This document shows, one piece after another, positions 7,611 to 16,257 of a stretch of DNA of 64,000 bases; the stretch's first letter is position 1, and each line of letters opens with the position of its first letter. The stretch is taken from assembly GCA_910578985.1 (NCBI GenBank), contig CAJTSF010000006.1, positions 70,108 through 134,107 of the forward strand, in the 5' to 3' direction. The position numbers and the translations under genes are program-made. The DNA comes from an uncultured Odoribacter sp. Its GTDB lineage: Bacteria > Bacteroidota > Bacteroidia > Bacteroidales > Marinifilaceae. The notes beneath the pieces were generated by a model that worked only from the letters and a program-made list of their open reading frames with translations, ran no database searches and was not told the DNA's origin.

Positions 7611-8717
7611 ATGGACCATTCGTTGATAGACAAGCTGGAGGCTTTTTACATCCGTTTCAAGGAAATCGGACAGTTGATAACTGACCCGGAGGTCATACAG
7701 GACATGAAGCGCTACGTGCGGCTTACGAAAGAGTATAAGGACCTGGAGGCGGTCACGCTGGCGGGCGACCGCTATAAGGCGGCGCTTCGCGCACTGGAGG
7801 AGGCGCGTGCGATTCTCACCTCGGAAGAGGACCCGGAGCTGCGGGAGATGGCGGAGGCGGAGGCGGAGGAGTTGGAGGAACGGATGCCGCAGATGGAACA
7901 GGACATCAAGATGTTGCTCATCCCCGCCGACCCCGAGGACGGCAAGAATGCCATCCTGGAGATACGGGGCGGCACGGGGGGCGACGAGGCATGCCTCTTT
8001 GCGGGCGATTTGTTCCGCATGTATGCCAAATTTTGCGAAAAAAGGGGATGGCGCTTGGACATATCCAGTTTCAACGAGGGTACGGCGGGGGGATACAAGG
8101 AGGTGGTAGCGAGTGTGTCGGGGAACGGGGTGTACGGCGTCCTGAAATACGAGTCGGGTGTCCACCGCGTGCAGCGTGTGCCGGAGACCGAGACGCAGGG
8201 AAGAGTGCACACGTCGGCGGCGACGGTGGCGGTGCTTCCCGAAGCGGAGGAGTTCGACGTGCAAATCAACGAGGGGGAAATCAAATGGGACACCTTCCGC
8301 TCGGGAGGTGCCGGAGGGCAGAATGTGAATAAGGTGGAGTCGGGGGTGAGGTTACGTTACGTGTGGAAGAATCCCAATACGGGCGTCGCGGAGGAGATAC
8401 TCATCGAGTGCACCGAGACGCGCGACCAGCCCAAGAACAAGGAACGCGCTCTGGCGCGCCTGCGCTCGCGCATCTATGACATGGAGCATCAGAAGTATCT
8501 CGATGATATTTCCGCCAAGCGTCGGACGATGGTGAGCACCGGCGACCGTTCGGCGAAGATACGCACTTACAATTATCCTCAGGGACGCGTCACCGATCAC
8601 CGCATCGGGCTCACACTCTATAATCTCCAGGCGGTCCTTGACGGGGACCTTGACGAAGTCATCGAGAAACTCCAGATTGAGGAGAATACGGAGCGATTGA
8701 AGGCCAGCGGATTGTAA
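7611..8717 (+). CDS. prfA: Peptide chain release factor 1
   Basis: This 368-residue protein has the usual RF1 length. It has the coiled N-terminal domain, the codon-recognition region with PET (family PxT) in VQRVPETETQGRVHTSA, and the GGQ peptidyl-tRNA hydrolysis motif in SGGAGGQNVNKVESG (G235-G236-Q237). RF1 reads UAA and UAG stops on the ribosome. An RF1 and not RF2 assignment follows from PxT and the absence of an SPF-type motif. The gene is followed 33 bp later by pyrF on the same strand. Confidence 0.97.
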   Translation: MDHSLIDKLEAFYIRFKEIGQLITDPEVIQDMKRYVRLTKEYKDLEAVTLAGDRYKAALRALEEARAILTSEEDPELREMAEAEAEELEERMPQMEQDIKMLLIPADPEDGKNAILEIRGGTGGDEACLFAGDLFRMYAKFCEKRGWRLDISSFNEGTAGGYKEVVASVSGNGVYGVLKYESGVHRVQRVPETETQGRVHTSAATVAVLPEAEEFDVQINEGEIKWDTFRSGGAGGQNVNKVESGVRLRYVWKNPNTGVAEEILIECTETRDQPKNKERALARLRSRIYDMEHQKYLDDISAKRRTMVSTGDRSAKIRTYNYPQGRVTDHRIGLTLYNLQAVLDGDLDEVIEKLQIEENTERLKASGL

Positions 8718-8750
8718 AAAAATATCTGATATCTAAAATAGAATACCACC

Positions 8751-9578
8751 ATGAATTTTACCCAACTTTTTGAACAAATTCAAAAGAAAAAGTCTTTTCT
8801 CTGCGTCGGACTGGATTCCGACATTGCGAAAATCCCGCAGCACCTGCTTGATGCGGAAGACCCTGTATTCGAATTCAATAAGGCGATTGTCGATGCCACG
8901 GCGGAAGTGGCGATTGCCTACAAGCCCAATATCGCCTTTTATGAAAGCCGCGGGCTGGCAGGGTGGCAGAGCCTGGAGAAGACCGTGAAATACATCAAGG
9001 CGAACCATCCCGATATTTTCACCATCGCCGACGCGAAGCGCGGCGACATCGGCAATACTTCGCAGATGTATGCCAAGGCGTTTCTGGAGACGCTCGATTT
9101 CGATTCCATCACGGTGGCTCCCTATATGGGCGAGGATTCCGTGACGCCTTTCCTCCAGTATCCGGACAAATGGGTGATTCTGCTGGCATTGACCTCGAAC
9201 AAAGGGGCGTACGACTTCCAGTTTTTCGAACAGGAGGGGGAGAAGCTCTACGAGAAGGTGCTGAAGAAATCGCAGGAGTGGGGCGATGCCCGCAATATGA
9301 TGTACGTGGTGGGTGCTACGAAAGCCGAGATGCTGGGCGGCATCCGCCGCATCGTGCCCGACCACTTCCTGCTGGTGCCCGGTGTGGGTGCCCAGGGCGG
9401 TAGCCTGGAGGAGGTGGCGAAGTACGGGATGAACGAACATTGCGGTCTGATAGTCAATTCTTCCCGCGGGATTATCTTTGCGGACAAGACGGAGCGGTTC
9501 GCTGTCCGTGCCGGTGAAGAGGCGCGGGCGTTGCAACAGGCGATGGCGCGCCTGCTTGCCGAGGCAAAGGTGTGCTGA
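8751..9578 (+). CDS. pyrF: Orotidine 5'-phosphate decarboxylase (type 2)
   Basis: The 275-residue protein catalyses the last step of UMP synthesis, OMP to UMP plus CO2. The catalytic segment [20 protein letters not shown] near residues 90-109 holds the Asp-Lys-Asp array. The FLCVGLDSD start and VPGVGAQGG phosphate-binding loop fit. The length and the inserted segments mark the longer type 2 subfamily found in Bacteroidota. It is probably cotranscribed with prfA and converges with comF, leaving only 13 bp between the two stops. Confidence 0.95.
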   Translation: MNFTQLFEQIQKKKSFLCVGLDSDIAKIPQHLLDAEDPVFEFNKAIVDATAEVAIAYKPNIAFYESRGLAGWQSLEKTVKYIKANHPDIFTIADAKRGDIGNTSQMYAKAFLETLDFDSITVAPYMGEDSVTPFLQYPDKWVILLALTSNKGAYDFQFFEQEGEKLYEKVLKKSQEWGDARNMMYVVGATKAEMLGGIRRIVPDHFLLVPGVGAQGGSLEEVAKYGMNEHCGLIVNSSRGIIFADKTERFAVRAGEEARALQQAMARLLAEAKVC

Positions 9579-9591
9579 TGACCTCTTTCCT

Positions 9592-10302
9592 TTAAATCCG
9601 GGCGAGGCATGCCAGGCTGAACTGCACATCCCCTGCTGCGGAGAGGGTTTCCATGCAGGATGCCATGGTTGCTCCGGTGGTGACCACGTCGTCCAGCAGG
9701 AGGATGTGCCTGTCTCGGATGCGCTCCGGCTCAAGGAGGCGGAAGACGCCGGCGACGTTGTTGCGCCGTTCGAAAGTGCCTTTCCCGGTCTGGGATTCGC
9801 TATGATGTATGCGGACGATGACGTCGTCAAGCATTTCGATGCCCAGTTCCCTTGCCACCCCGCGGGCGATTTCCAGCGCCTGGTTGTATCCCCGTGCGCG
9901 TTCCCGTTTCGGATGAAGGGGGATGGGGATGATGCAGTCGGCGGAGCAGAACTCCGCTATGTTTTTCCCCAGCAGGGTTCCCAGGGTGAAGGCGAGCGAC
10001 CGCTTGGCATCGTATTTTATGTGGTACAGCAGATTCTTGTATAGGTCATACCGGTCATAATAAAAGAGGACGAAAAGCTGTTCGGGACATCCCTCGCCCC
10101 GGTATTTTTCCAGAAGTGCGGGCAGGCTTGTCGAAGCGGAGGGCAGGAAAGGCATCTCTCCCAGGCAGGGAGTGCAGATATGCACCTCGTTGCGGCATAG
10201 GGCGCGTCCGCACACTTGGCACCGGGGCGGAAAAAACAATTCCTCCAACCCCCTGAGGGAGGTTTGGAGGAACGGTATGCGGAGCAAAGCGCCGAAAGCC
10301 AT
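9592..10302 (-). CDS. comF: ComF-family phosphoribosyltransferase-like protein
   Basis: This 236-residue protein is of the ComF family, which supports DNA uptake and processing in competent bacteria. An N-terminal four-cysteine zinc site is seen (CQVCGRALC ... CTPC). The C-terminal half is a PRT domain with HPKRERARGYNQA and the PRPP loop ILLLDDVVTTGATM. Its start overlaps the stop of the upstream GH16-like gene by one base (TAATG), so the two are translationally coupled. The role in this organism is unknown; many non-competent bacteria keep ComF. Confidence 0.93.
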   Translation of the reverse strand: MAFGALLRIPFLQTSLRGLEELFFPPRCQVCGRALCRNEVHICTPCLGEMPFLPSASTSLPALLEKYRGEGCPEQLFVLFYYDRYDLYKNLLYHIKYDAKRSLAFTLGTLLGKNIAEFCSADCIIPIPLHPKRERARGYNQALEIARGVARELGIEMLDDVIVRIHHSESQTGKGTFERRNNVAGVFRLLEPERIRDRHILLLDDVVTTGATMASCMETLSAAGDVQFSLACLARI

Positions 10303-11723
10303 TATTGCGGATTTCTCTGGGTGTACACCCTGACCCAGTCGATTTCCATCCGGGCGGGCAGCGTTTTGTCTGCAGGCGGTGTCAGGGCACCGAGCGAAAA
10401 GGCAAGGTACATCGGCATGTGTGGGATGTTTTCCCGCTCCTCTTTCACGACGGTGTCGTTAATCATCCATACGAGTTTTTCCGGCGTCCATTCCAGGGTA
10501 AAAATATAATCCGTGTTGTCTTGCAGGAGGTCTTTCACAAGGACGTCACTGTCTTTCACCTCCGCTCCTTCTGTGTGAATATGCCCGAGGTGCAGCCCGT
10601 CGGCGGTCACCTTCATGATATTCACGTGGGGGGTAGCCTTGTCGCCCGCGAGCCAGAAAGAGGCGGTGAGCGGTGAGCGGCGGTATTTGATTTTCGCTTC
10701 GAACCGTCCGTATTGCTGCCGGAACGCGTGGGCGGAGGAAATCAATCCGGAGGTATAGTCGTATTTTCGTTCGGTGATGCCGAGATTGGCATCCCAATAT
10801 TTGCCGATAATCTCCTCACGGCGGAAATTCAGGAAGAGCATGGAACCGCTGAAAGTGATATTGCTGGGCATGTACAGCTGCACGTCTTTCCCCACGCCGT
10901 AGGTGTCGCTCAGGAAGCGTTCGCCGGCGTTGTAGCGGGTAATCCACCGCGAGCCGCCCAGCAGGTTGCGGTCGAACTCGTCGGAGAATGCCAGCATCCA
11001 TTGGAGCCGGTTGTTGAAATAGGCATCATGGAGGAGGGCTTGGTAGCGGACGATGTCCGGTAATTTCTTCAGCGCTTCGTACTCCTGTTCCAGGGCGTAT
11101 CCCTCCGTGGTGCGGTAGCGCTTTTTGTCGAGGAGGTATTTCCGTTTGGCGTTGAATTCGTCCGAGTGTATGAACTCGTTCAACTGTTGGAACCGCACGG
11201 GGAGGTCGGTGGCGGCGATTTCGCTGTATTCCTTGAAACGCCGGAGGCTCTCGAACTTGATGGCTGCCTTGATTTTCGGGTGGGCAATCAGCTTTTTGTA
11301 TGCCAGGGCTTCCGCGGCATGGAGTTGCCGGTCGAAATCCGGGCTTTTGACTACGGCTTTCAGTTGGACGTACTCCCTGAACTCCTCGGTGTTCTGCAAC
11401 AGCCGGTATCCTTCCAGCTCTTTGGATTCATTGACGATGAGGTAGGATTGCAGTTTACGGGTCTTGAGCAGTGCCTTGTATTGCTTTTCCGCCGTGTGGC
11501 ATTCGCTTCCCTTGTACGTGAGCTGTTCGATTTCTTTCCGCTGTTGCTTGAAGCGGGGGCTGTTGATTTCCGCATCCAACTGGCGCAAGCGCCGGAGTTC
11601 CTCGCTTTTCTCCACCCTCAGGAATAGTTCCTCGTTTTCCCGGAATATGGTACGGCAAGTCTCCGCCTCATGCGTGGAGCGCAGCTTCTTGTGCTTGGAA
11701 GAAAAAAATGAAAATAATCCCAT
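10302..11723 (-). CDS. GH16-fold pseudoenzyme with N-terminal helical repeats
   Basis: The 473-residue protein has no signal peptide. Residues ~25-235 are charged helices in which a repeat of about 60 residues recurs (F-x-x-x, then L..KK.Y, then E..YE.L, then I..Y..L). Residues ~240-470 resemble a GH16 laminarinase-like jelly roll: LAFSDEFD, YTSGLISSAHAF.QQYGRFEAKIK, SFWLAG and the terminal MEIDWVRVY strand. Where active GH16 enzymes carry the E-x-D-x-x-E acids, this protein reads HVNIMK (H366, N368, K371), so all three acids are replaced. I infer a non-catalytic, cytosolic binding or scaffold protein. It is coupled to comF by a TAATG overlap. Confidence 0.75.
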   Translation of the reverse strand: MGLFSFFSSKHKKLRSTHEAETCRTIFRENEELFLRVEKSEELRRLRQLDAEINSPRFKQQRKEIEQLTYKGSECHTAEKQYKALLKTRKLQSYLIVNESKELEGYRLLQNTEEFREYVQLKAVVKSPDFDRQLHAAEALAYKKLIAHPKIKAAIKFESLRRFKEYSEIAATDLPVRFQQLNEFIHSDEFNAKRKYLLDKKRYRTTEGYALEQEYEALKKLPDIVRYQALLHDAYFNNRLQWMLAFSDEFDRNLLGGSRWITRYNAGERFLSDTYGVGKDVQLYMPSNITFSGSMLFLNFRREEIIGKYWDANLGITERKYDYTSGLISSAHAFRQQYGRFEAKIKYRRSPLTASFWLAGDKATPHVNIMKVTADGLHLGHIHTEGAEVKDSDVLVKDLLQDNTDYIFTLEWTPEKLVWMINDTVVKEERENIPHMPMYLAFSLGALTPPADKTLPARMEIDWVRVYTQRNPQ

Positions 11724-11871
11724 ATGCTATTTTATTTCAATTCGTAGCCTCACTTGAACCAACAAAAGTAATACAAATAATCGGAAATGAAAAATCGGGG
11801 AAGGAAACAATAACTTCTATTGTGAATCTTCATTAATCTGTGGACGGTATTGTTCGTTGGATTCTGTCATG

Positions 11872-12729
11872 CTATTCCGTATCTTCCGTTCCTCCAAGAG
11901 TCTTGTCGTTGTTTGATTTTAAAATGTGTTTCGCGTTCAGTGGCGTGACGACGGGTTTACCGGTTTCTTGTTCGAGGCGGAGGCGGGCTTCCTTGGCAAC
12001 GTTGCCGCCGCGGCGGGCGATGTCCATGTGGTCATCGAAAGAGACGGGATTCTGCGCTTCGGAAATTTCTTTGGTGGAAAGTTCGGCAAGCATATTCAAT
12101 ACCAACTCTTTATTCGTCATATTATCGAGCAAGTTTTCTTTTTTCAGTCCTTTGAATTGATTGTATTCTTTGGCGGTTTTGCCTGCCCACGATTGGTAAA
12201 TGATGTCGGTGAGCGTGGCGAAATGGACTCCTTCCTGCAATCCGTGGCGTTTCCACTCGTCGGTGAGGTCTTTGCGGATTTCGATGCTTTTAAGGCGTTG
12301 GTTGATCCAGTTGTCGGAATAGCCGAGGCGTTTGTAGTCCAGCATTGCCTGCTCGATGGAACGCTCCGGGTCTTGCAACTGGTCCAACCGTTCTTTTGCC
12401 ACCTGCGCCATCCACAACTTGAACGGTTCCGCCTTGGGGGAGGGGATGGACTGGATGAGGCGGAAAAGTTGCCGGGTATCGGCGACGTCCGTTTGATAAG
12501 ATTTTCCGTCTGAAGCAGGTAATTTCAGTTGTACGATTTTATCGTACAACTGACTTCCTTCCTTTGTGAGTTTGCGTTTCAGGTCACTCCAGTACCTGCG
12601 CGGATTATCGCTTTCGGTTAAAATGGCGATGACGTCGATGATGGAAAAATACCATTCCTCCTGCTCGCTGTCCCATACGGTGCGGACTTTCTTTTCTTCG
12701 AATACTTTGATGGCGTTTTGTTGTGTCAT
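11872..12729 (-). CDS. BRO-N domain protein (phage antirepressor/DinD-like)
   Basis: The 285-residue protein has an N-terminal BRO-N domain (about 1-110): VFEEKKVRTVWDSEQEEWYFSIIDVIAILTES in pieces, YWSDLKRKL, and DTRQLFRLIQSIPSPKAEPFKLW. The C-terminal half (LTDEWKRHGLQEGVHFATLTD, TTKE-like NMTNKELVLNML, then VSFDDHMDIARRGGNVAKEAR) matches the DNA-damage-inducible protein D-type arrangement common in Bacteroidota. BRO-N domains bind DNA and occur in phage antirepressors and stress genes. No other phage gene is near, so this is probably a resident stress-type gene. It lies 2 bp downstream of the secreted unknown protein gene, in the same direction. Confidence 0.75.
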   Translation of the reverse strand: MTQQNAIKVFEEKKVRTVWDSEQEEWYFSIIDVIAILTESDNPRRYWSDLKRKLTKEGSQLYDKIVQLKLPASDGKSYQTDVADTRQLFRLIQSIPSPKAEPFKLWMAQVAKERLDQLQDPERSIEQAMLDYKRLGYSDNWINQRLKSIEIRKDLTDEWKRHGLQEGVHFATLTDIIYQSWAGKTAKEYNQFKGLKKENLLDNMTNKELVLNMLAELSTKEISEAQNPVSFDDHMDIARRGGNVAKEARLRLEQETGKPVVTPLNAKHILKSNNDKTLGGTEDTE

Positions 12730-12731
12730 GG

Positions 12732-13421
12732 CTATGATTGCTTTTGGGTCTTCAAATACGCCTCATACATATCTAGAATCCACGTCGCGTCCTCTTTTGC
12801 CTGCCGTTTGCGCTCCTTCCCTTCGGGACCCTTGAACCATTTTTTACAAAACTCCTTCAGTCCCGGTTTTTTGTCTTTCAGCAGCACGCTGTTCACCAGC
12901 TGGTACGTATATACGATTTCCCCCTCTTCCCCTTCCTCGTGGAAGCGGATGCCGTAAAACGTCTGCAGATAACGGCGTTGCCCCTTGGCGTTCGTTTCCA
13001 CCACCCAGTCTTTCCACCAATATGCCGTGGCGTGTTCGCCGACCCGGTTTATGCACACCAGCCGCGGAATCGTATGGTAGCGGCTCTTGAAGGAAGGGGT
13101 TGCCAACTGCCGGGATTCCCAGCAGATGCCGTCCGGCGCGTTCTCCGTCTTCTCCGTGTACTCGATACACTTCACCTCCTCCGCCGTGTATTTCACCGCA
13201 TCCTTGTCCTCTGGCGTCGGCGTCATCTTGAAAGAGAAATTACTCTTCTTGAACAGCGACTTGTCCGCATGCCACTCCCGTTTCAGATATCCTTCCACCT
13301 TCTCGCCCGACTTCATCGTCACCACCACGTGGCGGAATTCCTGGTCTTTCTGTGCCTCGGCTTTCCCTGCCGCGCACATCATCAATGCAAACACGCTTGC
13401 TTGTAACAACAATTTTTTCAT
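12732..13421 (-). CDS. Secreted protein of unknown function (paralogue of the next gene upstream)
   Basis: About 229 residues. I use ATG 13421 (MKKLLLQASVFALMMCAAG), which gives a clean signal peptide ending AEAQ; the longer frame starts at a TTG. The mature part begins with VVVTMKSGEKVEGYLKR, then EEVKCIEY, a Trp-rich middle (AYWWKDWVVETNAKG) and a basic tail KGPEGKERKRQAKED. The layout (SGxxVEG strand, EEV strand, C-terminal helical FCKKW segment) resembles the gene at 13446, suggesting tandem duplication and divergence. I do not recognise a named family. Confidence 0.7.
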   Translation of the reverse strand: MKKLLLQASVFALMMCAAGKAEAQKDQEFRHVVVTMKSGEKVEGYLKREWHADKSLFKKSNFSFKMTPTPEDKDAVKYTAEEVKCIEYTEKTENAPDGICWESRQLATPSFKSRYHTIPRLVCINRVGEHATAYWWKDWVVETNAKGQRRYLQTFYGIRFHEEGEEGEIVYTYQLVNSVLLKDKKPGLKEFCKKWFKGPEGKERKRQAKEDATWILDMYEAYLKTQKQS

Positions 13422-13445
13422 AGTCTTTTTATTTAAGTGAGACAA

Positions 13446-14057
13446 TCAATCCTCCGGACAATATTCCATCAACAGCGCGATAGTCTTGTCGCGCCACGTG
13501 TCCGCCTCGCGTATCCGCCGGCACAGTTCCGCATCCTCCCGCACGTATCCGCACAGCCGTTCCAGGAACTTATTCCCTGTCTTTGCCTTGGCTTTGCCCG
13601 CATACCAGAATCCCGCCTCCCCGCGCTTCCGCAAGTAATAGCCCACATGCGACCGATGGAATATCCCGTGCCGCTGCCACACCCGGATGCCTCCGTCCAC
13701 GGCAATGCCGTATCCCTTTTTCGCGAACACCAAGGTCAGGATATGCGGCGTTTCGAAATAGACCCAGCACCACCCGATGCCGTCGGCAGGTATGAATCGC
13801 CGTTGCCGTTCCGGACACCGGGAATTCCAGCATACCACCGAATCCACCTCTTCTACGGCAAACTTTTCTTTCCGTTTGTCCTGCCCGTACGCATTGCGCC
13901 ATCCTTTCACGTCCTGTTTCCTGCGCGGTATCTTCAACCGGTCGCGCCCCTTGAACGTGACATTCCGTCCCTCTTTCAGATAGATCGTCCCCTCTACCTG
14001 CGCCTCCGCTACGCCCCATGACGCCAGGCAAACGATGATGAGTAAAAATGTTTTCAT
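13446..14057 (-). CDS. Secreted protein of unknown function
   Basis: About 203 residues from ATG 14057 (MKTFLLIIVCLASWGVAEAQ), a typical signal peptide. The longer in-frame start 31 codons upstream would bury the signal. The mature part has GTIYLKEGRNVTFKGRD, AVEEVDSVVCWNS, an aromatic stretch GIGWCWVYFETPHILTLVF, then GGIRVWQRHGIF and a helical tail. The protein is Cys- and Trp-rich and very basic. It is 24 bp upstream of its probable paralogue and likely in the same transcript. Function is unknown. Confidence 0.68.
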   Translation of the reverse strand: MKTFLLIIVCLASWGVAEAQVEGTIYLKEGRNVTFKGRDRLKIPRRKQDVKGWRNAYGQDKRKEKFAVEEVDSVVCWNSRCPERQRRFIPADGIGWCWVYFETPHILTLVFAKKGYGIAVDGGIRVWQRHGIFHRSHVGYYLRKRGEAGFWYAGKAKAKTGNKFLERLCGYVREDAELCRRIREADTWRDKTIALLMEYCPED

Positions 14058-14156
14058 GTCTTTCTTTTTGCGAGATTTTAATCCGTTAAAGATAATGTTT
14101 TTCGTGATAATATCCATGTTTCCGGATTGGGCAACTTGTGTTCCGCCCACGGGTGA

Positions 14157-14894
14157 CTACTGTTTGACGAAGTGGTAGGTGATGGTGCCTTTCTGGCGGT
14201 CGGGGGCGTCGGGCTTTTCGTTGAAGCGGGAGCGTTCGGCGGCATCGACGGCGACGCGGCGGAGGGCTTCGTCGTCGGCGGATCGGGAGGGGATGACGGT
14301 GGCTTTCTGGACAGAGCCGCGGGGGGTGACGAGGATTTCGACGGTGACGGTGCCGCCCCGCTCGCATTTGAACACGGGGATGGGCAGGTGGCGGGCGAAG
14401 CGCCCGGGGAGATTGTAGGAGACACTGCTTTCGCCGGCGTAGAAGGTGGAGCGGAGGGAGTCCAGTTCCCGTTCGCGGCGGTCGCTGTCGTGGCGGATGG
14501 AGTCTTCGCGGTAGCGGTCGTCGCGGCGGGGACGGTAGCGGTCGCTGTTGCCGTGGTCGGGGAGGGCGTCGAGGGCTTCGCGGATGTATTCTTCCACGCG
14601 GGTGTCGGGGGCGGTGTGTTTGGCGGCGGCGTTTTCATTGACTGCCATGGAGCGCAGGAGGCGATCGACCTCTTCGGTGGAGGTCCGGCGGCGGATTTCC
14701 TCGCGGCGTTCGTGTTCTTCCTGCCGGTGGCGCACTTCCTCCTTGTCGGGAGTGTCCATGGTGATTACCATTTCGATGTGTTCCTGCAGGCGGGATATCT
14801 GCATGCAGAGGAAGAGGATGGCGAGCAGGAGGTGGAAAATCACGGTGCCCATGATGCCGCGGCGGTGTAATATGAGTTGTTCTCTGAGGGTCAT
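14157..14894 (-). CDS. TonB-type energy transducer
   Basis: This 245-residue protein has one N-terminal membrane segment (~13-33, IMGTVIFHLLLAILFLCMQ), a long highly charged Arg/Glu-rich periplasmic spacer (~45-155), and a C-terminal TonB-like domain with GGTVTVEILVTPRGSVQKATV and RSADDEALRRVAVDAAERSRF. It should link a proton-motive-force motor to outer-membrane receptors. The spacer lacks the usual Pro-rich run and is unusually charged. No exbB/exbD lies beside it. The start overlaps the stop of the upstream permease gene (TAATG). Confidence 0.8.
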   Translation of the reverse strand: MTLREQLILHRRGIMGTVIFHLLLAILFLCMQISRLQEHIEMVITMDTPDKEEVRHRQEEHERREEIRRRTSTEEVDRLLRSMAVNENAAAKHTAPDTRVEEYIREALDALPDHGNSDRYRPRRDDRYREDSIRHDSDRRERELDSLRSTFYAGESSVSYNLPGRFARHLPIPVFKCERGGTVTVEILVTPRGSVQKATVIPSRSADDEALRRVAVDAAERSRFNEKPDAPDRQKGTITYHFVKQ

Positions 14895-16129
14895 TATTCG
14901 AATCGGATGGCTTTGATGGGGCGGATTTTGGATATGAGTACGGTGGGGATGATGAGCATGAGGACGGAGACGGCGAAGACGCCGATGTTCAGGAAGAGCG
15001 CCGCCCAGAGATCGAAACGGACGGGGACGGTGTCCATGTAGTAGGAGGCGGGGTTGAGGGCGATGGGGTGGAAGAGTGCCTGCACGGCGGCGAGGAGAAA
15101 CGCCAGGAGGTTGCCGAGGAGCATGCCGCGGAGGATGAGCCCGAGGGCAAGGTAGAGGAAGAGCCTTTTGAGGGAGGCGTCCCGGCAGCCGAGGGCTTTG
15201 AGGATGCCGATGAGGGCGGTTTTGTCGAGAATCAGGATGAGCAGCCCGGAGACCATGTTGAATCCGGCGACTACGATGATGAGGGTGAGGATGACCGCCA
15301 CATTCATGTTCAGGAGACTGAGCCAGTCGAATATCTGGGGGGCGGTGTCGTGGAGGGTGGAGATGCGGAGGAAGCGGTTGCGTGTGTCCAGCGGCAGGAG
15401 CTCGTCGAGTTGCGCTCCGGCTTCGGGGAGAGTTTCGAGGTCGCGGAGTTCTACGGCGATGCCGGACACTTCTTCGGGTGCCCAGCCGTTGAGGCGTTGG
15501 AGTTGGCGGATGTCGCAGAGGACGAAGAGGTCGTCGTATTCGCGAAAGCCGGTGTCGTAGATTCCCTGCACGGTGAAGAGGCGCGTCCGGGGCGGGTCCT
15601 GGACGAAGTGGGCGGTGAGTTTGTCGCCGGCACGGAGCCCGAGGAGGTTTGCCACGGAGGCGGAGAGGAGGATTTCCGCCGAGGCGTGTCTGCCGTCGAG
15701 GCGGGGGAGGGTGCCGCTTTGGAGGTGGCGCCCGTAGAAGGAGGCGTCGTAGAGGGAGTCCACCCCTTTGAGGATCACCCCGTGTATTTCGGAGGGGCTT
15801 TTGAGGATGGCGGTTTTGGTGACGTAGGGGACCGCCTGTTTCACTCCGCGGATGTCCCGCAGGATGCCGAGGAGGGTGTCGGTGGCGACGATGCTGCCGC
15901 CGGTGTAGGCGTCGTTGTTGTCATAGGAGGTCACGTCCAGGTGGGCGGTGAAGCCTGCCAGTTTTTCGGTGATTTCCTGCTTGAAGCCCCCGATGATAAA
16001 CACGGAGAGGAGCATGACGCAGATTCCCAAGGCAATGCCTGCCACGGCAATCTTGACGATGGGCACCGATACGGCGCCTTCCCGTTTGCCCCGCAAGAGG
16101 CGGCGTGCGATGAATAGTTCGAGGTTCAA
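14894..16129 (-). CDS. LolC/LolE-type (FtsX-family) ABC transporter permease
   Basis: About 411 residues. This is an inner-membrane permease of the lipoprotein-release type: an N-terminal membrane segment (IAVAGIALGICVMLLSVFIIGGF), a ~220-residue periplasmic MacB-PCD domain with LLSASVANLLGLRAGDKL, and three C-terminal membrane segments around NVAVILTLIIVVAGFNMVSGLLILI, LALGLILRGMLLGNLLAFLLA and FLNIGVFAVSVLMLIIPTVLI. The family moves outer-membrane lipoproteins to the LolA chaperone; the ATPase subunit is not in this window. I start at TTG 16129, giving MNLELFIARRLL, the common family start; a longer TTG frame begins at 16156, inside the promoter. It is coupled to the TonB gene. Confidence 0.85.
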   Translation of the reverse strand: MNLELFIARRLLRGKREGAVSVPIVKIAVAGIALGICVMLLSVFIIGGFKQEITEKLAGFTAHLDVTSYDNNDAYTGGSIVATDTLLGILRDIRGVKQAVPYVTKTAILKSPSEIHGVILKGVDSLYDASFYGRHLQSGTLPRLDGRHASAEILLSASVANLLGLRAGDKLTAHFVQDPPRTRLFTVQGIYDTGFREYDDLFVLCDIRQLQRLNGWAPEEVSGIAVELRDLETLPEAGAQLDELLPLDTRNRFLRISTLHDTAPQIFDWLSLLNMNVAVILTLIIVVAGFNMVSGLLILILDKTALIGILKALGCRDASLKRLFLYLALGLILRGMLLGNLLAFLLAAVQALFHPIALNPASYYMDTVPVRFDLWAALFLNIGVFAVSVLMLIIPTVLISKIRPIKAIRFE

Positions 16130-16153
16130 AACAGCAGTTTTCAATTCAAATGA

Positions 16154-16188
16154 CAAAGATAAGGAAATTATTAGTTAAAATAGGCAAA
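16154..16188 (-). promoter_or_regulatory. Promoter of the LolC/E-type permease gene
   Basis: On the minus strand TTTG (16185-16188), a 23-bp spacer and TATCTTTG (16154-16161) fit the Bacteroidota consensus. Transcription would start near 16147, favouring the start at 16129. Confidence 0.6.
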
Positions 16189-16257
16189 ACACTTTTTGCT
16201 TTCGATGAAAATCACTATTATTGTTTCAAATTGAAAAAACATAATCCATTAAGCGTT

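Noticed and set aside
8733..9830. 365-residue minus-strand frame across pyrF and comF
   Set aside because: It covers two well-supported genes in other frames and shows no family features.
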